From Micrococcales bacterium (GTDB lineage Bacteria > Actinomycetota > Actinomycetes > S36-B12 > UBA10799), in contig JADJCR010000002.1 of NCBI GenBank assembly GCA_016703125.1, forward strand, positions 434,001-498,000: DNA of 64,000 nucleotides. Direction: 5' to 3'. Both the position numbers and the translations under genes were made by a program. The notes below the pieces were generated by a model that had not been told where the DNA came from, did not search any database, and worked only from the letters and a program-made list of their open reading frames with translations. This document shows, one piece after another, positions 55,313 through 61,960 of the stretch (position 1 is its first letter; each line of letters starts with the position of its first letter).

Positions 55313-56767
55313 GTGAGTGTCAGCAGGCGGCAGTTGCTGGTCGCCGGGGCGGGTCTGGTGACCGCTGCGTGTGCCAGGGAACAGGCCGAAACGACCGCCA
55401 GCACCCCGGCGCAGCCCGCACCGACCACCGCGTCCCCGACGCCCACTGCCGAGCCCACCGACCGCTGGCGGGCGGACAACGTCGCCCCCGCGGGCGTCCT
55501 GGCCGCCTACGCCAATGACTCGGTCATGGCCGGCCAGCCATTGCAACTGCACGTTTCCGCGACGGCCCCGTGGCGGGCCTCGGTCTACCGGATCGGCGAC
55601 TTCGGCGGAATGGGCGGCGCCAAGGTGGCCGAGGCGCAAGGGTCGAAGCAGGTGTTCGGCCAGACCACCGTCGATCCGGCCACCCGTATGGTCTCCGCCG
55701 GCTGGCCGGTCGTGGCCGAGGTCGACACGAACGGCTGGCCGTCGGGTCTGTACACCGTGGTCGTGCGCACCGCGGACGGCGGCACGAACATCCCCTTCGT
55801 CGTACGCCCGGATAGCGCCCGGGACACCGTGGCGATCATCGCGGCCAGCATGACATGGCAGGCCTACAACATCTGGGGAGGCCGCAGCCTCTACAAGGAC
55901 ACCGCCGGGTCCTTCGCCGGCCGTTCCTACGCGGTGTCCTACGACCGGCCCTATGACCATGCCCTGTGGGGTGCCCCGATCGCCTTCGGCTTCGACATCC
56001 CGGTGGCCCGCTTCGCCGACGAGGTCGGCATCGACCATGTGTGGTTCACCAATGCCGACATCGCCCGGGACCCGTCGCTGCTCGACGGCGCGCAGGCCGT
56101 GGTCTCGACCGGGCACGATGAATACTGGCCGCAGTCCTACCGCGATGCCCTGATCACCGCCCGGGACAACGGCAGCGACCTGGCGTTCCTCGGCGCGAAC
56201 GCAGGGTACTGGCGGGTGGGCCTCAAGGGCCAGGGCGTCTACTGCGCCAAGGACGCCAACATCCAGCCGAAGAACATCCGCTGGCGCGACCTCGGCAAAC
56301 CCGAGTCCTCGGTGGTGGGGGTGCTCTACGACGCCTTCCCCGTCAGCGGCCCCATGGTCGTGCGAGAGCCGGACTTCGCGTTGTTCGGGGGTACCGGCGT
56401 CACCAAGGGGTCTTCATTCCCGGGGCTGATCGGCGTCGAGTCGGACCGCTACTACCCGGGCCACCAGACCCCGCAGAACATCGAGGTGCCCACCCTGTCG
56501 CCGGTGGAATGCCGGGGGATCGGCACATGGTCGACCATGGCGTACTACACCGTGGAATCCGGGGCCAATGTCTTCGCCACGGGCACCATGAACTGGACGC
56601 GGTCGCTGACCGGGCCGGCGGCGAAGAAGGGGATCACGGGCGCATCCTCGGACTTCAGCCGTGCGGTCACCGCGAACCTGCTGGAAGGGATGGCCGACGG
56701 TTCGTTGCCGGCGGCGCGCCGCGACGTCCCGAACCTGCCGGACTACAACACCTCCGGGTCGGCCTGA
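55313..56767 (+). CDS. Tat/lipoprotein-exported N,N-dimethylformamidase beta-subunit-like protein
   Basis: The 484-residue protein starts SVSRRQLLVAGAGLVTAACA, a twin-arginine leader followed by a lipobox Cys (~20), then a Thr/Pro-rich linker. The main domain matches the DMFase large-subunit C-terminal fold (YRIGDFGG, VVSTGHDEYWPQSYRDALITARDNG, FLGANAGYWRV). The HDEYW motif and Glu/His residues fit a hydrolase with a metal or iron site, but no DMFase small subunit is present. The true substrate is unknown. It is an extracellular lipoprotein by inference. Confidence 0.78.
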   Translation: MSVSRRQLLVAGAGLVTAACAREQAETTASTPAQPAPTTASPTPTAEPTDRWRADNVAPAGVLAAYANDSVMAGQPLQLHVSATAPWRASVYRIGDFGGMGGAKVAEAQGSKQVFGQTTVDPATRMVSAGWPVVAEVDTNGWPSGLYTVVVRTADGGTNIPFVVRPDSARDTVAIIAASMTWQAYNIWGGRSLYKDTAGSFAGRSYAVSYDRPYDHALWGAPIAFGFDIPVARFADEVGIDHVWFTNADIARDPSLLDGAQAVVSTGHDEYWPQSYRDALITARDNGSDLAFLGANAGYWRVGLKGQGVYCAKDANIQPKNIRWRDLGKPESSVVGVLYDAFPVSGPMVVREPDFALFGGTGVTKGSSFPGLIGVESDRYYPGHQTPQNIEVPTLSPVECRGIGTWSTMAYYTVESGANVFATGTMNWTRSLTGPAAKKGITGASSDFSRAVTANLLEGMADGSLPAARRDVPNLPDYNTSGSA

Positions 56768-56807
56768 GCCAGCAGCACTGACTGATACTGCCGCTGATTC
56801 CCAGGAC

Positions 56808-57392
56808 TCAGTCCAGTGGTCCGGTGAGGTAGCGCTGCACAGTCGGGCCCAGGTCGGAGACCAGTTGCTCGGGTCGCAGCTGCTCCACCTCGGGCATCCG
56901 CAGGAAGTACCGCGTGAGCGCCAGACCCGCCATCTGGCTCATCACAAGTGCGGATCGTCGTGCCGGCTGATCCACTGCCAGTTCCGCGACCACCGGCTGG
57001 ATGCTGTCGTGCAGGGCGTGCTGTAGGACTCCCCGAGCGGTCTCGTGCGACGCCGCGGTCCGCAGGAGCGCCAGGAAGTGCTCGCGCACCTGAGGCTGCT
57101 CCCAGGCGGCGACGAAGGCGCGCACGAACAATTCCCCCCGCTCGCCCGGCGGCGCCTCGGCGACACGGGCCATGAGCGCGGCCGGGTCGAGCGGCAGTTG
57201 GAGCGCCTCGACCAGCAGCCCGTGCTTGGTGCCGAAGTAGTGCACGATCAGCGACGGGTCGACGCCGGCATCGCGTGCGATGGCGCGCATGCTGGCACGT
57301 TCGTAACCCTGCTCGGCGAACAAGCGGCGCGCACTTGCCAGGATCTGGGCGCGGGTGTCCTCCTCGCCCGGGCGGCGTCCCCGTGGCCTCAT
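56808..57392 (-). CDS. TetR-family regulator of the ABC-2 exporter operon
   Basis: The 194-residue protein has the TetR helix-turn-helix (RAQILASARRLFAEQGYERASMRAIARDAGVDPSLIVHYFGTK, residues ~13-55) and a helical ligand domain. It is the last gene of the exporter operon, with ATG 57392 overlapping the ATPase stop (ATGA). A perfect inverted repeat TTCAACG/CGTTGAA lies just upstream of the operon's promoter at 60119-60134. Binding there, with an exported compound as inducer, is the likely control (compare CecR/YbiH with the YbhFSR exporter). Confidence 0.88.
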   Translation of the reverse strand: MRPRGRRPGEEDTRAQILASARRLFAEQGYERASMRAIARDAGVDPSLIVHYFGTKHGLLVEALQLPLDPAALMARVAEAPPGERGELFVRAFVAAWEQPQVREHFLALLRTAASHETARGVLQHALHDSIQPVVAELAVDQPARRSALVMSQMAGLALTRYFLRMPEVEQLRPEQLVSDLGPTVQRYLTGPLD

Positions 57393-58244
57393 GCGTGGGC
57401 CAGTGCGGTCATGCGCTCCTCGATGGAGGGGACGACGTCCGTGAGGGTCGCGTCGAGCCCGGCCTCCGCGAGCGTCGCTCGCAGGCGCGCGTCGTCGGGA
57501 TCCACCACGCGCACGGCGCGACCCGCGAGTGTGACCATGAACCCGGCCCCTGCGAGGAGCCTGGAAGGTGCGTGACCAGTCCGGCGCCGTCACGGACACG
57601 GTGCGGGTGCCGTCGACGATGTCGGCTTCCCTCCCGGTGGCGACCAGACGGCCGTCGGACATGAGCAGCAGTCGGTCGCACTGCCGCGCTTCCTGCATGT
57701 AGTGGGTGGTCACGAGGACTCCGGCGCCACGGACCGCTTCCTCTCGGATGCGGTCCCACAGGTGGGTCCGCGCCAGCGGTCCGACGCCCGAGGTCGGTTC
57801 GTCGAGCACGAGCACCGCCGGGGTGTGCTGCAGGGCGCAGAGGAACGCCAGTTGCCGGCGCAGGCCCAGGGGCAGGGCGGCGACCAGCGTGTCGCCCTGG
57901 TCTGCCAGTGGCCCTTCGAGGGTGGCCGGTGGGCATCCGAACGCCTGCGCCGCGAACGCCAGATTCTCCAGCGCCGTGAGTTCGGAGTACAGCCCGAGGC
58001 TCTGCGGCACGTAGCCGAGGCGCCGACGGCTCTCCCGGTTCGGCGGGGATCCGTCGAGCAGGGCCTCGCCGCTGCTGGGACGTAGCAGCCCCAGGAGCAT
58101 GCGGATCGCCGTGGTCTTTCCCGCGCCGTTAGCGCCGAGCAGACCCACCACTTCACCGGGTGCCACGTGGAAGTTCACGCCATCCACTGCGGTGAAATGG
58201 CCGAATGTGCGGGTGAGGGCCCGGGCTTCGAGCAGGGCGGTCAT
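57389..58244 (-). CDS. ABC transporter ATPase 2 (ABC-2 exporter), one frameshift
   Basis: Reconstructed as ~284 residues. Walker A is GANGAGKTTAIRML, Walker B VLVLDEPTSGVGP and the H-loop TTHYMQEA. The signature is weak (LPLGLRRQL instead of LSGGQ), typical of one half of YbhF-like pairs. The frame breaks near 57565; removing one base gives RLLAGAGFMVTLAGRAV and a C-terminus ending at TGA 57389 that overlaps the TetR ATG. As written, the frame reads through into the TetR gene via an Arg-rich stretch, which looks like an artefact rather than a fusion. Confidence 0.8.
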
Positions 58245-59047
58245 GACATACCCGCCGCGCGCAGGGAGGCCACGACACAGACATCCTCGAGGGTGATCGT
58301 CGGGCGCGGATCGCCGCCGGGGGCGCCACCCGGCCACCACTGCCGGTACCGGTCGCCGCTGCGCCATGCGAGTTCGGCCCGGACGGGGGCGCTCACCAGC
58401 GTCACCTCGCCGGGGCACGACGCGATGATGTCGTCGGGCGTGCCGGACAGCAACACCCGCCCGTGCTCCAGGACCGCCACCCAACCGGCACGCTCGGCCT
58501 CGTCCATATAGGTGGTGCTGATGACCACGGCAGTGCCGGTCGTCGCCGCCTCGCTGATGAGTCGCCAAAGTTCCACGCGGCTCACGGGGTCCACCCCGGT
58601 GGTGGGCTCGTCCATGATGAGCAGGCTCGGTTCGTGCAACATGGCCAGCACGAAGCCGAACTTCTGCCGCATCCCACCGGACAACTTGCCGACCAGGCGG
58701 TCGCGCGCTCCGAGCAGGTCGGCCCTTCCGAGCAGGTCGTCGGCCCGACGGTCCAGTGCCGTGCCGGTGAGCCCGTAGGCCCCGCCGATGAAGGCGAGGT
58801 TCTCATCGACGGTGAGGTCAGCCCAACTGCCTGCGCCGGAGGGCATGTACCCGATGTCGTGGCGATCCACGAGATCCACGGTTCCCGCGGTTGCCGGGAC
58901 CAGTCCCACCATGGCTTCCAGTAGCGTGCTCTTGCCCGCGCCGTCGCCGCCCACCACGGCCGTGATGCGTCCACCCGGGGTCTCGAGTGACACGTCGTCG
59001 AGGGCCACCACGTGGCCCCGCCGCACGGTCAGGTTCTGCACGCTCAT
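58241..59047 (-). CDS. ABC transporter ATPase 1 (ABC-2 exporter)
   Basis: The 268-residue protein has Walker A GGDGAGKSTLLEAM, signature LSGGMRQKF, Walker B LLIMDEPTTGVDP and the H-loop TTYMDEAERA. It is the canonical ATPase of a pair; E. coli YbhF fuses two such domains, here they are separate genes. It overlaps the permease and the second ATPase by 4 bp each (ATGA), so all are translationally coupled. It powers export of drugs, lipids or similar substrates by family knowledge. Confidence 0.92.
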   Translation of the reverse strand: MSVQNLTVRRGHVVALDDVSLETPGGRITAVVGGDGAGKSTLLEAMVGLVPATAGTVDLVDRHDIGYMPSGAGSWADLTVDENLAFIGGAYGLTGTALDRRADDLLGRADLLGARDRLVGKLSGGMRQKFGFVLAMLHEPSLLIMDEPTTGVDPVSRVELWRLISEAATTGTAVVISTTYMDEAERAGWVAVLEHGRVLLSGTPDDIIASCPGEVTLVSAPVRAELAWRSGDRYRQWWPGGAPGGDPRPTITLEDVCVVASLRAAGMS

Positions 59048-60096
59048 GCCTGAACCTTCTTCGCCGCCCGCCGCCCGTCACCCGGGGCAAGTTCGCGGCG
59101 GAAGCGCAGTACGGCACCGGTGAACACCAGCACCGCCATGATCGCGAGCATCAGCAGGGGGAACCACAGGGAGTCCAGCGGTGCGCCCCGCAGCATGACC
59201 CCTTGCGAGACCATCGTGAAGTACGTCAGCGGTAGGAAGTAGCTGATCCAGCGCACCCCCCACGGGATCGCCTCGAGCGGGAAAATGATCCCGGACAGCA
59301 GGATCTGGGGAAGCAGGAAGAAGAACGCCGTCTGGATCGCCTGGCCCACGTTCTGCGAGATGGTCGAGATGAACACGCCGAGGCCGAGCACGACGAAGAG
59401 GAATTCCGCGGCCCCGAGGGCGAACACGGCGACGTTGCCGTTGAACGGGACGTCGAACAGCAGCATGCCGAGGACCGTCACCAGGACCATGTCGATGGAG
59501 GCGAGCAGGAAGTACGGCGCGATCTTGCCCAGGATCACGGTGCTGGGCCGGATCGGCATCACCGCCAGTTGTTCGATGGTGCCCGTCTGCTTCTCCTTGA
59601 CCATCCCGATGCTGGTGATGATCGTGCCGATGAAGGTGAGGATCAGCCCGATGATCGCCGGCACCATGACCCAACTGGTCTTCAGCTCGGGGTTGAAGAG
59701 CACCTCTGTGCGGACGCGGTCGCCGAGGCGGTTGAACGTGGCGACGGCCGTCTGAGCGGTGAACAGCGACGATCCGTCCACGTAGGCGACGACTGGCTGG
59801 GTGCCGGTGACGATCGCCACATCCGTCTCGTTGCGTTCCAACAGGTCCTGGGCAGTGGCGGCATCCCCGGCGGGGTCGACCGTTCTCACGTCGAAGGGTG
59901 CCTGCGGAACGGACGTGACCAAGGTCGCCGCCTGCTGCGCCTGTGGCCCGAGGGTGGCGGTGGGGATTTCGTCGACGGAGAAGTTCGCCGCGTATCCGAA
60001 GACCACCAGCAACAGGATCGGCATCGCGATGAGCATGCCCATGGTCCGGTGATCGCGGCGAAGTTCGCGGAATTCCTTGAGAACCATTGCTCGCAT
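59044..60096 (-). CDS. ABC-2 type transporter permease
   Basis: The ~350-residue protein has one N-terminal helix, a large extracytoplasmic loop (~40-165) and a C-terminal block of five helices with KEKQTGTIEQLAVMPI and GIIFPLEAIPWGVRWISYFLPLTYF, the ABC2_membrane_3 pattern shared with YbhS/YbhR. The ATG 60096 is chosen because TAGGCT (-10-like) lies seven bases upstream and an upstream TTG lies inside the operator. It is the first gene of permease-ATPase1-ATPase2-TetR. Confidence 0.9.
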   Translation of the reverse strand: MRAMVLKEFRELRRDHRTMGMLIAMPILLLVVFGYAANFSVDEIPTATLGPQAQQAATLVTSVPQAPFDVRTVDPAGDAATAQDLLERNETDVAIVTGTQPVVAYVDGSSLFTAQTAVATFNRLGDRVRTEVLFNPELKTSWVMVPAIIGLILTFIGTIITSIGMVKEKQTGTIEQLAVMPIRPSTVILGKIAPYFLLASIDMVLVTVLGMLLFDVPFNGNVAVFALGAAEFLFVVLGLGVFISTISQNVGQAIQTAFFFLLPQILLSGIIFPLEAIPWGVRWISYFLPLTYFTMVSQGVMLRGAPLDSLWFPLLMLAIMAVLVFTGAVLRFRRELAPGDGRRAAKKVQA

Positions 60097-60118
60097 GGCG
60101 CCCAGCCTACGCCTGCTT

Positions 60119-60134
60119 TTCAACGGACGTTGAA
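60119..60134. promoter_or_regulatory. Palindromic operator of the ABC exporter operon
   Basis: TTCAACGGACGTTGAA is a perfect 7+7 inverted repeat with a 2-bp centre. It lies ten bases upstream of a TAGGCT -10-like box (minus strand, 60109-60104), overlapping the expected -35. The position fits repression by the operon's own TetR. Confidence 0.75.
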
Positions 60135-60248
60135 TATTGCCGGATCGACCGCCTTGGGGTGGCTCACAGGCATGCAGGCAGCGGAATCAATGTGCCTGCA
60201 GGCGGTGGTGCCGGTGGCCGACTAGGTCCGGCTACGCCACCGGGCTCT

Positions 60249-60364
60249 TTGTGACGACGGTGCCGGTGCTGCCGGTCGGTTTGTGAGTTTGGCGATGGCT
60301 GCGGTGCGTGGGAGTGTGCACCTTCGTCGCACGGCGGGGTGGCGGCCCTGCACCGTCGTCACAA
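60249..60364. repeat. Foldback intergenic repeat, single copy
   Basis: A 116-bp element has perfect 14-bp terminal inverted repeats TTGTGACGACGGTG and CACCGTCGTCACAA, plus an internal GCACCTTCGTCGCA arm. It is the same family as the copies at 9343-9650 and 26046-26158. It sits between the exporter operon's 5' side and mscL. The rest of the gap 60135-60398 holds no gene. Confidence 0.85.
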
Positions 60365-60398
60365 TTGGGCCAGCAGCGGCGCCGGATACGCCCCAGCG

Positions 60399-60803
60399 TC
60401 AGCGAGGGCCGTCGGGGGTGTTCTGCTCCTTGAGCAGGTCGCGGATCTCGGCGAGCAGGTCCTCGGTGGTCGGGCCGGCCTCCTCCGCCTTGCCGTACCG
60501 CTTCTTGGCTGCCACCATCGGGGCCACGAAGACGTAGTAGACGACCGCGGCCGTGATCAGGAAGGTGATGATCGCGCCGATGATCAGGCCCAGGTTGATC
60601 ACCTGGTCGCCGGGCAGGCCGATTGTCCCGCCGAGGCCGTCCTTGTCGAGGCCGAGCACGGCGAAGAAGCTGTTGACCACAGGCGTGATGAGGGCGGTGT
60701 TGAAGGCCCCGATCAGGGCGGTGAAGGCGGCGCCGATGACCACCGCGACTGCGAGGTCGATGACGTTTCCGCGAAGGATGAAGTCCTTGAAGCCCTTGAG
60801 CAT
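60399..60803 (-). CDS. mscL: Large-conductance mechanosensitive channel MscL
   Basis: The 134-residue protein has the conserved N-terminal helix and TM1 (FKDFILRGNVIDLAVAVVIGAAF), a periplasmic loop, TM2 (LIIGAIITFLITAAVVYYVFV) and the C-terminal helical bundle (EDLLAEIRDLLKEQ). MscL opens on membrane tension to release solutes after hypo-osmotic shock. The loop is slightly longer than average. AGGAACAATC precedes ATG 60803. It is followed only by a foldback repeat. Confidence 0.96.
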   Translation of the reverse strand: MLKGFKDFILRGNVIDLAVAVVIGAAFTALIGAFNTALITPVVNSFFAVLGLDKDGLGGTIGLPGDQVINLGLIIGAIITFLITAAVVYYVFVAPMVAAKKRYGKAEEAGPTTEDLLAEIRDLLKEQNTPDGPR

Positions 60804-60844
60804 GATTGTTCCTTTCCCCTACGGCCCAATCGTATGCCCGTGGC

Positions 60845-61960
60845 TCAGGGGCGGGACGCGGGTCCCTGAGCCACCTCGGCCAGCAGCGACTCGATGTCGG
60901 AGTCGGCGCCCGTCGGCCCCGGGGGCGTCGCCGGAGTTTCCGGACCGGGCTTCGGGCGTCCGGCGCAGAAGCGGGCGACGGCGGCGAGCACCGCCCCGAC
61001 GGCCGCGGCTGCCAGTGGCTGGACCCACAGCCGGGACGGCGCACCCAGCGCCTCGGGCACCAGCACCTGCGAACTCATCGCCCACCCCAGGAAGGCTGCC
61101 AGCGCGGCAGTCACCGTGATCGCGCCGAGCCACGTACTGCGGTGTTTCACCACCCGCATGACCAGGCCGACGAGCGCCGCGAGCAGTAGTGCCGCAACGG
61201 TCCCGCCCACCCCGTAGAGAAGGCTTTGTGACCAGGTGCCCACGCTGAGAGTTTCGGGGGTGAGACGGGTCAGCCCCGTGTCCACCGGTGCGCCCCCGAG
61301 TGCGAACAGCGCCATCGCCCCCGCCAGGGGGTAGAGCATCGCCACGGCCAGCCCGACTTCTGTGGAACTGGTCAGGTACACCGTCGCGGCGGCCAGCCCG
61401 GCGGTGAGTACCACGCCCAGCCCGAGCAGCAGCGACCACGCCACCCCGCGGCCGGCGCGCCACCAGCGGGAGCCGGCGGTCTGCAGCAGCCAGACCCCTC
61501 CCACGAGCAGCGCGGCACCAGCCACTGTTCCCGGACGGTCGCCGGTCCACAGCCAGGTGAGGCCCTCGGTCGTGGTGACAGTCCCAGCTTCGTTGCTGAC
61601 CGTTTCCGAGGTGCGAGTGCCGAAGACAAGGACCGCGGCGGCGAGTCCGGCGCCTGCTGCGGCGGGCAGCGCGCCCAGCCACGATGACCGCCGGGCGCGC
61701 AGCGCCACGAACCATGCGGACAGCCCGGTCACCAGCAGGGGAGCGCCGCTGGCCGTCGTCGTCCAGCCGATCCCACCTGCCACCGAGGAGCTGACGTCCT
61801 GCTGCCAGGCTCCGAGCAACCCCACTCCCGCCAGCCAGGGCCCCAGCCGCAACCATGAGGTGTCGGTGAGGCCGAGCTGGGCCAGACCCAGGGCGACGAG
61901 CACGCCGACGACCACCGCGAGGAGCACGGCGAGCACGCCGTCGATGAACGCCCGGATCAT
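60845..61960 (-). CDS. Multi-pass membrane protein, unknown function
   Basis: The 371-residue protein has about nine hydrophobic helices with Ala/Gly/Val-rich packing and a disordered Pro-rich C-terminal tail (~340-371, PETPATPPGPTG). I do not recognise the family. The start ATG 61960 overlaps the stop of the large PQQ-like gene (ATGA), so it is coupled to that exported propeller protein and may anchor or assist it. Function unknown. Confidence 0.6.
   Translation of the reverse strand: MIRAFIDGVLAVLLAVVVGVLVALGLAQLGLTDTSWLRLGPWLAGVGLLGAWQQDVSSSVAGGIGWTTTASGAPLLVTGLSAWFVALRARRSSWLGALPAAAGAGLAAAVLVFGTRTSETVSNEAGTVTTTEGLTWLWTGDRPGTVAGAALLVGGVWLLQTAGSRWWRAGRGVAWSLLLGLGVVLTAGLAAATVYLTSSTEVGLAVAMLYPLAGAMALFALGGAPVDTGLTRLTPETLSVGTWSQSLLYGVGGTVAALLLAALVGLVMRVVKHRSTWLGAITVTAALAAFLGWAMSSQVLVPEALGAPSRLWVQPLAAAAVGAVLAAVARFCAGRPKPGPETPATPPGPTGADSDIESLLAEVAQGPASRP

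Noticed and set aside
60097..60123. Upstream TTG start for the ABC permease
   Set aside because: It lies inside the operator palindrome; the ATG at 60096 has a well-placed -10 box and fits the leaderless pattern.
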